From: Bathymodiolus thermophilus thioautotrophic gill symbiont
Lineage (GTDB): Bacteria > Pseudomonadota > Gammaproteobacteria > PS1 > Pseudothioglobaceae
Length of the DNA stretch: 64,000 nt
Assembly: GCF_003711265.1 (NCBI RefSeq)
Contig: NZ_CP024634.1
Span: 1,240,001-1,304,000, forward strand
Direction: 5' to 3'
Below, piece by piece: positions 37,750 through 45,187 of this stretch. Numbering within the stretch: the first letter of the stretch is position 1; each line of letters starts with the position of its first letter. Both the position numbers and the translations under genes were made by a program. Below the pieces are notes generated by a model that was given only the letters and a program-made list of their open reading frames with translations, did not search any database and was not told the DNA's origin.

Positions 37750-38406
37750 CTATAGAAGTTTCCAACCATAGATACCTGTTATTCCTAGCGTATAAATAGC
37801 AAGCATATAAACGCTGACTGGGTTTCCAGAAAGTTTTGGTGTTTTTATTTCTGAAACATTTAATGCGGAAAGAAGTAAACAAACAACATAAAGAATGATT
37901 GAATACACGCCTACACTGACAGTATTTTCGAATAGAAATACAAAAACTAGTATTATACTGTTGTTATCAAGTGCCATTCCAGTATATCGTGTTCCATTGG
38001 AAAGACCATAGGTATTAAAGTAACTTAGCCTAATGGCACTTGCTGAAATAATAATAAATGCTCCCAATAGAAAAATAGGGGAAAATTTGCCATAACTTAA
38101 AAGCAGAATGGCTGGTGCCACACCATAGTTTACAACATCTATTAGTGAATCAAGTTGCCCGCCAAAGAAGCCTTGTTTGTTAGTTCGGCCTTTCATTTTT
38201 CGGGCGATAAGTCCATCTGCCCAGTCAAAGGCAACTGCCCAAATCATACCAATCATGGCAGCGTGATAAACACCCAAAATACTAAAATAAATGGCGAGTA
38301 TTGTACAGGCTAATCCTGCAAGAGAGCAAAGGTTGGGAAGATCTTTAACAAAAGAAAGAATGGTAGGTTGTAATTCTTCAGATTTAACTTTGCCTGTCAT
38401 CGTCAT
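37750..38406 (-). CDS. CDP-alcohol phosphatidyltransferase
   Basis: A 218-residue membrane protein with about six helices and the catalytic motif in FDWADGLIARKMKGRT...GGQLDSLIDVVNYGVAP, matching DG(x)2AR(x)nG(x)3D(x)3D. It is closest in look to phosphatidylserine synthase-type members (SLIDVVNYGVAPA). Paired with the cytidylyltransferase gene downstream. Its 5' end and upstream region are repeated at 46.7 kb, where a damaged copy of its first codons remains. Confidence 0.85.
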   Translation of the reverse strand: MTMTGKVKSEELQPTILSFVKDLPNLCSLAGLACTILAIYFSILGVYHAAMIGMIWAVAFDWADGLIARKMKGRTNKQGFFGGQLDSLIDVVNYGVAPAILLLSYGKFSPIFLLGAFIIISASAIRLSYFNTYGLSNGTRYTGMALDNNSIILVFVFLFENTVSVGVYSIILYVVCLLLSALNVSEIKTPKLSGNPVSVYMLAIYTLGITGIYGWKLL

Positions 38407-38620
38407 TATTAAAAATGAGAATTATAACGTATATTAGCATCAAGGTTAGAGATAATGTCATACATTGCTCAAGATCACTGGCAATTTTTTAGAATATTTT
38501 CCATTGGCAAAACAGACAACGATAATAATTAAGATTACTGCTGGATAGATTATAAAATTATGCGGATGATAATGCGACAATTACCTAAATTATTTTTGAG
38601 GCTAGTGGGCAAGGCGATTG
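38371..38620 (+). repeat. Island-flanking direct repeat, left copy
   Basis: About 250 bp covering the first codons of the phosphatidyltransferase (minus strand), the divergent intergenic region and the first 20 codons of a TtcA-like gene. It aligns collinearly with 46705-46916, with one 36-41 base gap and scattered substitutions. Similarity stops exactly after GGCGATTG at 38620, where attC-like sequence begins. Confidence 0.85.
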
Positions 38621-38646
38621 ACGCTAGAATTCAGCCGACGCGTTAG
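38560..38646 (+). pseudogene. Truncated ttcA-like 5' fragment fused to attC
   Basis: ATG followed by codons for MRMIMRQLPKLF and VGKAI, nearly the N-terminus of the intact gene at 46856, then eight codons of attC sequence and a TAG. The rest of the gene is absent here. Confidence 0.8.
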
Positions 38647-38674
38647 CGGTCGGCTGGAATGATTTATTAGGCGC
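38619..38674 (-). other. attC-like recombination site (array 1, last)
   Basis: Contains AGAATTCAGCCGACGCGTTA and GCGGTCGGCTGGAATGATTT, an imperfect palindrome nearly identical to the sites at 40.0 and 41.1 kb. The cassette-proximal core is degenerate (GCCTAAT); the distal core is joined directly to the ttcA fragment. Lies 3' of hicA, as an attC should. Confidence 0.7.
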
Positions 38675-38675
38675 T

Positions 38676-38885
38676 CTACTTGATTTTTCTAAATTCATTG
38701 ATTGTTAAGTTTAGTATTTTTAATAACTGCCTTTCAACACCAGGAGAAATATCTTTTGAACCATGATTTGGCATTGGAAAAGTATTTTTGCCATCTGAAA
38801 ATATAACATGCGAGCCTTTTTGACGCACAACCTTATACCCAAGTTTTGTTAATTTTCTTTCAAACTCTCTATACTTGAACGGCAT
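38676..38885 (-). CDS. hicA: HicA-family mRNA interferase toxin
   Basis: A 69-residue protein with the HicA double-stranded-RNA-binding-like fold: YREFERKLTKLGYKVVRQKG and the catalytic-His motif KGSHVIFS (His26), ending in LLKILNLTINEF. It cleaves mRNA when free of HicB. It overlaps hicB by 17 bases and is followed immediately by an attC-like site, so the pair is a toxin-antitoxin cassette, a common passenger of chromosomal integrons. Confidence 0.87.
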   Translation of the reverse strand: MPFKYREFERKLTKLGYKVVRQKGSHVIFSDGKNTFPMPNHGSKDISPGVERQLLKILNLTINEFRKIK

Positions 38886-39087
38886 ACTCTTCTACCGCAT
38901 GAGTTAATTCATTCTTGATAATTCTTTCATCATTTACTTGCTCAAGATGATAATCCATCATCATTTCAACAACATTTTTTAATTCCATAATTGCCTCTTT
39001 CTCAGAATAGGCAAATGCAAATAAGTTCTGATGCCCCTCTACTTGGGCTAAATAACCATCGCCGTCTTTTTTAATAATTGTTTTCAT
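38869..39087 (-). CDS. hicB: HicB-family antitoxin
   Basis: A 72-residue protein with the HicB partial RNase H-like core: KKDGDGYLAQVEGHQNLFAFAYSEKEAIMELKNV (read in part DGDGYLAQVEG). It lacks the C-terminal DNA-binding domain found in longer HicB, so autoregulation may be weak or absent. Upstream of hicA in the same direction. It follows the 135-residue gene by 12 bases. Confidence 0.78.
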   Translation of the reverse strand: MKTIIKKDGDGYLAQVEGHQNLFAFAYSEKEAIMELKNVVEMMMDYHLEQVNDERIIKNELTHAVEEYAVQV

Positions 39088-39098
39088 AATTTATTTGA

Positions 39099-39506
39099 TT
39101 AAATAAATTTAAATTTTATCACACTTTGTGTATTGATAGTTTTAGCAACATCATTTGGTGAATATTCAAAAAATGTTTGCCACCTAACGCCTCCATTACT
39201 AAAAACAGCCTCTGCAAAACATTCCATCATATATTGAAATTCATTATTTTTTACCATATTCAAAAAGTCTGGTGTTTTTGCCTTTATTAACTTTAACAAA
39301 TGAAAAGGGGTTATTTTTAGGTTAAACATAGATTCTACAATTTCTACTAAATGACGACCTTCAAATCTAGATACTTTTCTTGTTAAGTTTCTATCTTTAA
39401 GGCTAATTTTAAATCTTCCAGTAATCCCAACTTTTACTAACCAATTGTCATTATTTAGCAATGTAGTGCTAAATACACTCCTTTCATAATTGTTCATATT
39501 TTCCAC
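39099..39506 (-). CDS. Cassette protein of unknown function
   Basis: A 135-residue soluble protein without recognised domain. It is mixed charge, with LKDRNLTRKVSRFEGRHLVE and a C-terminal FFEYSPNDVAKTI. A GTTAGGTG core-like sequence lies just 5' of its ATG (39500-39510), consistent with the start of a cassette that also carries hicBA. Product not assignable. Confidence 0.5.
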   Translation of the reverse strand: MENMNNYERSVFSTTLLNNDNWLVKVGITGRFKISLKDRNLTRKVSRFEGRHLVEIVESMFNLKITPFHLLKLIKAKTPDFLNMVKNNEFQYMMECFAEAVFSNGGVRWQTFFEYSPNDVAKTINTQSVIKFKFI

Positions 39507-39508
39507 AC

Positions 39509-39760
39509 CTAACGCCTCACATCAGCGGAATCAATTATTGATAATGCTTGTTCATAAGAAACATGCTCACCATGAACAGCCTTATTACATACATTCATGA
39601 TTTTTACAGCGAGCTGAAACTGGTCATCACTAATGGCGTCTTCCTCTACCAGCTTTCTCAACAAGCGAATGCCAGAATCTCTTTTTGGATCAATTGAAAC
39701 ACCAAACCTCTTTGCAAGATTTTTTGAAATAATTAGGGTCAGTGTGTTATTAATTTTCAT
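39509..39760 (-). CDS. Small HEPN-like cassette protein
   Basis: An 83-residue protein with a helical C-terminal half, LLRKLVEEDAISDDQFQLA and NVCNKAVHGEHVSYEQAL. The NKAVHG segment resembles the RNxxxHG motif of HEPN/DUF4145 proteins, but the Arg is Cys. Its stop codon lies in a GTTAGGTG core-like sequence. It starts inside the 3' end of the transposase remnant. May be a truncated gene; function unknown. Confidence 0.45.
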   Translation of the reverse strand: MKINNTLTLIISKNLAKRFGVSIDPKRDSGIRLLRKLVEEDAISDDQFQLAVKIMNVCNKAVHGEHVSYEQALSIIDSADVRR

Positions 39761-39968
39761 TTTTACGCTTTCTAGGTCTGCCTGCTTTCCTACTGCTCAC
39801 CCTCCGATTAGTTAATAACTCAATCTCGTTAATAAACTTTTCACTACCAAGTACCAAAGATTTGCTTGCTGTTTGTCTTATTTTAAATAATAACTCAGGT
39901 TCAACTTATTCAAACATATTCAAATAATTTGCATTTCTTTCTTGGCTGATACCCATACCATAAATGAC
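39750..39968 (-). pseudogene. REP-associated (Y1) transposase, C-terminal remnant
   Basis: Read through one TAA, the minus strand gives ISQERNANYLNMFE, then VEPELLFKIRQTASKSLVLG and SEKFINEIELLTNRRVSSRK followed by AGRPRKRK. This is the typical C-terminus of REP-associated tyrosine transposases (ending in GRPRKK). The catalytic N-terminal domain is missing. Confidence 0.7.
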
Positions 39969-39999
39969 ACACTGACCTCAATTATTTTTTATACTCCAA

Positions 40000-40058
40000 A
40001 CATAACGCTTGAATTCAGCCGATGCGTTAGCGGTCGGCTAGAATGATTTGTTATGTGG
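40000..40058 (-). other. attC-like recombination site (array 1)
   Basis: Outer inverted cores CATAAC (40001-40006) and GTTATG, inner arms AATTCAGCCGATGCG / GGTCGGCTAGAATGATT. About 58 bp, close to identical with the sites at 38.6 and 41.1 kb. It lies 3' of the coiled-coil gene. Confidence 0.8.
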
Positions 40059-40060
40059 CT

Positions 40061-40561
40061 TCACTCTTGAAATACTATCTTTTCATATTTAGATACAAAC
40101 TTACTTACTGGCTTCCATATTTCAATATTATCGCCATTTTGCTCAAAAATTTTACCGTTATTTTTCTCTGCAATATTTTTCATTTGGTCAAAATTACTTT
40201 TAAAATCCTCTACATCAAGTAACTTATTTTGTATGTCAGTTTCTGTTATGTCTTTATTGCCATATTTTTTTAATTTCAAAAATTCATTTAATATCCTAGA
40301 ATTAATATTTTTCTGTCTTTCTTCTTTGCTCCAAAGTTTTAATTTCCTTTCCACTTTTTTTATTTCATCGGTTTCACTTTGACTGTATTTATCTTCTTTA
40401 ATATCTTTTTCTGTGATTGATTTTTTAACCTCTGATAAAATTATTAGCCCCTTAATTACGGTTGAATGAATTTCTTTTGCTTGAGCTTCTTTAGCAATAA
40501 GAAATGCAACATTTTCAAAGACTAACTCTACTTGTGATAACTGGTGTTCTATATTGTTCAT
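40061..40561 (-). CDS. Predicted coiled-coil cassette protein
   Basis: A 166-residue, highly charged and helical protein (KKSITEKDIKEDKYSQSETD, KKVERKLKLWSKEERQKN) with likely coiled-coil in residues about 45-125. No signal peptide, no known domain. The stop codon lies three bases before the attC-like site, a normal cassette layout. Function unknown. Confidence 0.55.
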   Translation of the reverse strand: MNNIEHQLSQVELVFENVAFLIAKEAQAKEIHSTVIKGLIILSEVKKSITEKDIKEDKYSQSETDEIKKVERKLKLWSKEERQKNINSRILNEFLKLKKYGNKDITETDIQNKLLDVEDFKSNFDQMKNIAEKNNGKIFEQNGDNIEIWKPVSKFVSKYEKIVFQE

Positions 40562-40642
40562 AATAATTAATCCTAGTAAAAATTACTATTATATAGTCTA
40601 TATTAGTATTTATTAGTCTTATTTAGTAAATATTTGTATACC

Positions 40643-41094
40643 TCATTGCCCGTAAATTCTCAACCCAGTGCCGTATAAATTGTTTGGGCTATCAAGTTTA
40701 TATTGATTTCCTGTTCCGCAAGGGTTGTTTATGCTATCTGGAGAATATTTACTACCATATCTGCCATATGGATTTGATATAGAATCTGGGTCGTATTAAG
40801 TCTACCTCTATAGTTTCCTTGTGAGTCATATAGTTTGGGTGCATTTGTTGCGTATGGATTGTTTACAGATTTGTTACTATATTTACTGCCATACTCCCCA
40901 TACTCATTGTTAATGCTATTTGATTTATATTTATTTCCAGCACCATATTCATTTCCAGTAGAGTTAATTCCATAAGAGTTATTGTTATAATTTCCCAAAT
41001 AATTTGCTAAAACATTGATAGTAAAAAATAAACTCAAACCAACTATTAAAATATTTTTTATTTTACTTCTCCATTTATTTGTAAAAATTGTCAC
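40643..41094 (-). pseudogene. Asn/Tyr/Gly-repeat exported cassette protein, frameshifted
   Basis: ATG 41094 opens a signal-peptide or membrane segment (ILIVGLSLFFTINVLA) and low-complexity units such as NNSYGINSTGNEYG. Near 40797 the frame shifts; the other frame continues YDPDSISNPYGRYGSKYS, DSINNP and GLRIYGQ, which clearly completes the same repeat protein. About 150 residues in all. I have seen this SxxNPYG type of small exported protein in bacterial cassette and genomic contexts; its function is unknown. Confidence 0.65.
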
Positions 41095-41151
41095 ATAACG
41101 CTTGAATTCAGCGGACGCGGTAGCGGTCGGCTGGAATGATTTGTTATGTGC
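41093..41151 (-). other. attC-like recombination site (array 1, first)
   Basis: CACATAACG and GTTATGTGC are perfect outer inverted cores; the inner arms GAATTCAGCGGACGCG and GCGGTCGGCTGGAATG form an imperfect palindrome. This is the best-conserved site of the set, about 59 bp. Confidence 0.85.
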
Positions 41152-41290
41152 TTTTAAAATAAATAAGATAACTCCTCTTTTGACACTTTATGGATTTTCA
41201 TTAATGTTGTGCCTTTGTGCATAAAATTACTTTATCATTAAAAAAGGAAAAACAGATGTTTTTTTTTGCTTTGCCTTAAAAACCACTAAG

Positions 41291-41392
41291 TTATTTACTT
41301 GGCGGATTGTTTCCTCTGCTAGGACCCGATGGATTGCCAGTTTTACTTGGTGCATTATTTGGCGTTCCGCCACTATATATTTTAAAAGTCAT
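41291..41392 (-). CDS. 33-residue Pro/Ser/Gly/Asn-rich cassette peptide
   Basis: ATG at 41392 preceded by AAAGGAG. The peptide contains YSGGTPNNAPSKTGNPSGPS and is predicted disordered. An upstream CTCCTTTTTT can pair with the AAAGGAG ribosome site, so translation may be limited by a hairpin. First gene after the attI-like region of array 1. Unknown function; coding status rests on the ribosome site and position. Confidence 0.45.
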   Translation of the reverse strand: MTFKIYSGGTPNNAPSKTGNPSGPSRGNNPPSK

Positions 41393-41440
41393 AATAACTT
41401 CTCCTTTAAATCACCCTCTAAAAAAGGAGTGAGAGATGGC

Positions 41441-41602
41441 CACCTAACTATCAGTATAAGGCATTATTGCCTTAATATACTGTATTAAAAATAAAATCAG
41501 GTATATTTACCTTGTTTTTAGTAAAAAAACTGTCAATAAAGCCTAATATCAAGTATTGTATTGAAAAAAAACGGTCTTTTTTAACTAGATTATTTAAATA
41601 CT
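41441..41602. promoter_or_regulatory. attI-like region and intI promoter, integron copy 1
   Basis: The GTTAGGTG core (minus strand, 41441-41448) begins the first cassette. From ACTAT (41447) to the intI start the sequence matches 44495-44649 base for base except for small changes (TATACTGTATTAAAAATAAA, TTTGTTTTTAGTAAAAA). Conservation ends at the core, as expected for attI. Confidence 0.7.
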
Positions 41603-42204
41603 ATGACTATTATAAATAAAAACAAGACAATTTTACAAAAAGTTCGTGAAGTGTTGCGTAAGCAAAGATATGCTTATTCAACAGAGACAGTTTACTTGGA
41701 TTGGGTGGGTTGGTTTATTGGGTTTTATCAGTTAAAAACAAACAATCTTTGTTTGAAGACTCCGGGTAAAAGGTGGGAAAATATTTAACTTATTTGGCTA
41801 TTGAGCAAAAAGTGGCGTCTAGTACGCAAAATCAGGCTTTAAATGCTTTGGTGTTTTTATATACCAAGGTTTTAAAGTAGGCCGTTAATGTAGCTCGCTC
41901 GCGTAAAGAGCCGAGAATCCCTGTGGTGTTGAGTAAAAAAGAAGTGGCACAAGTACTCATTTTGATTGATGGCATGGTTGGGCTGGTTGTGGAATTGTTG
42001 CATGTTGGGGGTTTGAGGATTTCTGAGGTGGCGTGTTTGCGTGTGCAAGATATTGATTTTGAGTTTAAGCAAATCACAGTGTGGGATGGCAAGGGTAAAA
42101 AAGACTGGGTAACTCCATTGGCAAATAATTTAATATTGCCATTAAAAATACATTTAATAAAAGGGTGGCACCCTCTTATTTCTTATTTAAATTTAATTTA
42201 CTAA
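41603..42204 (+). pseudogene. intI: Integron integrase, copy 1, broken
   Basis: Tyrosine recombinase of the IntI type. Pieces in shifting frames: LQKVREVLRKQRYAYSTETV (core-binding domain), VEKYLTYLAIEQKVASSTQN plus QALNALVFLYTKVLK, then RSRKEPRIPVVLSKKEVAQV and GGLRISEVACLRVQDIDFEF with DGKGKKDWVTPLA. A frameshift near 41760, a TAG near 41878 and loss of everything after LKIHL remove the HxxR, second His and catalytic Tyr. Divergent from the cassette genes to its left, the usual integron arrangement. Confidence 0.85.
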
Positions 42205-42239
42205 ACCCTTATTTCGGAATAATTTGTTAGAATATTTTT

Positions 42240-42776
42240 TCACTTTATTTTCACAAACCTAACATGTTCAGTGACATATACGGCAATTGGAATAACGAGA
42301 AGAGCGAGACCCATGCCGCCGCCACTATAAACATATTTGCCATCTCCTAGCGTATCTATTCCTAAAGTAATATTGTAATATTGTACCCCAATCACAATAT
42401 CATTTATTATCGAAATTTTACTTTGTAAATTAATCTTTCCAGAGTCAATATTAAAATCTTTGCCTTTTATGAAAATTTGCTTCTTTACTGTGGATTGATT
42501 TTGCACAGCCTTTACTTGTAATTCATTTGAATTTAAAGCCTTAATAACAATTTCACCAATCAATTTATGGTTAAGCAGTTTATCATTATCCCAAATAATT
42601 TGAGACAAATATATATCTCTTTCATCTCCAGCATCGCCTTTGTTAAGATAAGTACCGTTTAAATTTTCAATTTTTCTTATTTTCTGAAAATCTTTATTGT
42701 TTATCGGTGCAGTAAAACATCCAGCAATACTTACAATAAATATTATGGCTATAAATTTAATAAACTTATTTTTCAT
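42240..42776 (-). CDS. Cassette-borne lipoprotein of unknown function
   Basis: A 178-residue protein with a signal peptide ending in the lipobox SIAGCFTA (Cys20). The mature part is beta-rich, with LNGTYLNKGDAGDERDIYLS, and a C-terminal hydrophobic stretch (GMGLALLVIPIAVYV) before a basic end. No domain recognised. An attC-like site lies 5' of it (belonging to the previous cassette); its own 3' attC is not clear, with only a GTTAGAA core-like sequence at 42226-42232. Confidence 0.6.
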   Translation of the reverse strand: MKNKFIKFIAIIFIVSIAGCFTAPINNKDFQKIRKIENLNGTYLNKGDAGDERDIYLSQIIWDNDKLLNHKLIGEIVIKALNSNELQVKAVQNQSTVKKQIFIKGKDFNIDSGKINLQSKISIINDIVIGVQYYNITLGIDTLGDGKYVYSGGGMGLALLVIPIAVYVTEHVRFVKIK

Positions 42777-42783
42777 TTTATGT

Positions 42784-42833
42784 TCTAATGCTTGAAATCA
42801 GCTGACGCGTCAGCAGTCATCTGGTTAGGTGCT
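42784..42833 (-). other. attC-like recombination site (array 2)
   Basis: TCTAATGC and GGTTAGGTGC cores around GAAATCAGCTGACGCG / CAGCAGTCATCTGG. Shorter and more degenerate than the array 1 sites but of the same sequence family (compare GAATTCAGC..ACGCG). Confidence 0.65.
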
Positions 42834-42951
42834 TTTTTAATCATAAGTTATTGTTTTTAAATATAATTTAATAAATAAAAGGGTAGTGCCCCTTATTTTC
42901 TCCTTATTTTCTTGTTGGCTGTGATGTTGATTTAGGCGCCGAATGAATTTA

Positions 42952-43978
42952 TTATTCAGGGCGTACTCCTATAGTCATTCGTTGAATTAAGGCCTCATCT
43001 TTTGCATCATCAAACGGGAAGCCATCTTCAAAAGAATACCAGTGATGTGTAACATCATTATCTTGTAAAAATTTTTCATCTAAAGGGTGTCTTGCTGTTG
43101 GGTTGTGATAAACATGAAGCCCCTCTAGTAAAGTTTCTACATATCCATTTTTAGGTGTAACCCTATGATGTGCCGTTAGTCCTTTTTTATTATAGCGTAA
43201 ATGCTCAAAAACCATTGGGCATGGATCTTTGCTAAGCGCACGGACTTTACCAAAAGTCGCTGTATTGCTAAATATTACGGCACTGATTTCTGGCATTTCT
43301 CCATTAGTAAAATAGCCCATAGGCACTTCAGCGCCATTTGGTTTTTCTATGAAATCTATATATTCATGACCAAGAATTTCACGGCGGTTTTCTTCAGGTA
43401 TATCTTTAAATATTGGTTTTTTATAGCCATAAAGAACTTGGCAGATTGCATTATCATTTTGCGTCCAAAAAAAAGGTTGTTCGAAGGGGGCAATTGCTAG
43501 AACAAATGGTTTTCCCTTAATATGAACTAAATGCTTATAGCTTCTTTCATATTTTTTTGATTTTGAAATTAAAGCATTAGCTAGCCGTATACTAGAATGT
43601 TTTACCACCTCATCTTTATCAACTTTTCCTAAATCTCCAATCTTTGCCCCCCATTCGGGATCTGTTCCTTGTGCATGATTTGCTGTTGTTGCTTCAATGT
43701 AGGTTTTACTCCCCCCCATCATTTACAACAAAGTCTGGTGCTTGAAATGTAAAGTCAATACTATAGTTAAACTGCTTTAAGGATGCGTAAAGATATATTT
43801 CCCAAAATGAGGAGTTGAATGTAGTTTGAAACTCTTTTATGAATTTACCATCTCTATCAATAAATCCATCTGCCCACTCATTTATAACATCACGAGCATA
43901 TGCTTCAGGTTCTAAAATTATATTTTTAAAGTTATTGTGTAGCTTATCTTCTTCAACTATAGGGGTAAACAAATCCAT
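42952..43978 (-). pseudogene. Nuclease-like cassette gene split at a seven-G tract
   Basis: Two overlapping frames, 43978-43706 and 43722-42952, join at a run of seven G (minus strand, about 43710-43717). With six G the product would be one protein of about 340 residues: a helical N-terminus, then TFQAPDFVVNDGG continuing GSKTYIEATTANH, KYERSYKHLVHIKGKPFVLA and RHPLDEKFL. The PDF...YIEAT pair resembles a PD-(D/E)xK nuclease core with Thr for Lys. Strong AGGATG-type start context. Either a recent frameshift or a phase-variable gene. Confidence 0.7.
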
Positions 43979-44050
43979 AATACATCCTTTGATTCAGTAA
44001 TATTCACATTGAATGAAACGCTCTTACATTGATAATGTAGTAATATATAA

Positions 44051-44124
44051 GCTAACATTGTAAATAACCAGCAGACTGAGAAGCGCAGCGGCGAAACCTG
44101 TCTGAGTTAATTTGCCTTGTTAGC
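44051..44124 (-). other. attC-like recombination site (array 2, first)
   Basis: Perfect outer cores GCTAAC (44051-44056) and GTTAGC (44119-44124); inner arms AACCAGCAGACTGAG and CCTGTCTGAGTTAA. 74 bp, of a different sequence type from the array 1 sites. The last codons of the neighbouring cassette gene lie inside it. Confidence 0.8.
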
Positions 44125-44468
44125 TGTTTCGCTTGTTAATAATTTCAATTTTTGAATATGCCACTTCATTTTCTTTCTTTGCTCATCAGAAAATACTGCC
44201 CCAAAATTCCTCTCGGTTGCTTCCAACTTTAGAAATCTTGACTCACCCATAAGTAAATTTAATTTATTCAAAATTTGAACAGCATTCTTTCCTTCTTCCG
44301 CTAATTTTCCAAGTTCAATCTCAACGAGCCCACCTTTGCTTTACCAGATTCTGATTTTATGAGCCTACCTACTAGTTTTTGTATTGGGTTTCTTGATGCA
44401 AAAACACTAATTATTACAACCGTTGACCATATAATAAATATTTGCAATATTTCCTTTGTTTCTTGCAT
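44107..44468 (-). pseudogene. Single-helix membrane cassette protein, frameshifted
   Basis: ATG 44468: a membrane helix (LQIFIIWSTVVIISVFA), a basic linker (NPIQKLVGRLIKSESGKAK), then a frame change near 44330, after which VEIELGKLAEEGKNAVQILN, FLKLEATERNFGAVFSDEQR and KLKLLTSETANKAN continue to a stop inside attC. About 120 residues if intact. No domain recognised. Confidence 0.6.
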
Positions 44469-44488
44469 GTTTGTATTGTGTTTTTTGA

Positions 44489-44649
44489 CAGATAACTATT
44501 ATCGCAAGGTATTATCACCCCCAATTATACTGTATTAAAAATAAAATTAGGCATATTTACTTTGTTTTTAGTAAAAAACTGTCAATAAAACCTAATATCA
44601 AGTATTGTATTGAAAAAACGGTCTTTTTTAACTAGATTATTTAAATACT
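44489..44649. promoter_or_regulatory. attI-like region and intI promoter, integron copy 2
   Basis: Core CAGATAAC (44489-44496; GTTATCTG on the minus strand), then sequence matching the copy 1 region up to the intI start. Supplies the same candidate elements for intI and cassette transcription. Confidence 0.7.
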
Positions 44650-45187
44650 ATGACTATTATAAATAAAAACAAGACAACTTTACAAAAAGTTCGTGAAGTG
44701 TTGCGTAGGCAGAGATATGCTTATTCAACAGAGACAGTTTACTTAGATTGGGTGGGTCGGTTTATTGGGTTTTATCAGTTAAAAACAAACAATCTTTGCT
44801 TGAAGACTCTGAGCAAAAGGTGGAAAAATATTTAACTTATTTAGCTATTGAGCAAAAAAGTACGCAAAATCAGGCATTTAAAATGCTTTGGTGTTTTTTA
44901 TATACCAAGGTTTAAAGCAACCTTTGACAGGCGTTAATGTAGCTCGCTCGCGCAAAGAGCCGAGAATCTCTGTGGTGTTGAGTAAAAAATAAGTGGCACA
45001 AGTACTCATTTTGATTGGTGGCATGGTTGGGCTGGTTGTGGAATTGTTGTATGTTGGGGGTTTGAGGATTTCTGAGGTGGCGTGTTTGCGTGTGCAAGAT
45101 ATTGATTTTGAGTTTAAGCAAATCACAGTGTGGGATGGCAAGGGTAAAAAAGACTGGGTAACTCCATTGGCAAATAATTTAATATTG
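44650..45187 (+). pseudogene. intI: Integron integrase, copy 2, broken and cut by an IS
   Basis: Same gene as copy 1, very similar in sequence. It keeps TTTGACAGGCGTTAATG, which copy 1 lost, but lacks codons before STQNQA, has a TAA in SKK*VAQV (near 44989) and is cut at 45187 by the IS. The 23 bases right of the IS (46491-46513) match copy 1, showing that both copies share the same short 3' end. No catalytic C-terminus. Confidence 0.85.

Noticed and set aside
38619-41151. CRISPR array
   Set aside because: The repeated palindromes are 1-1.4 kb apart, contain whole genes between them and have integron-type GTTRRRY/RYYYAAC ends; they are attC sites, not CRISPR repeats.
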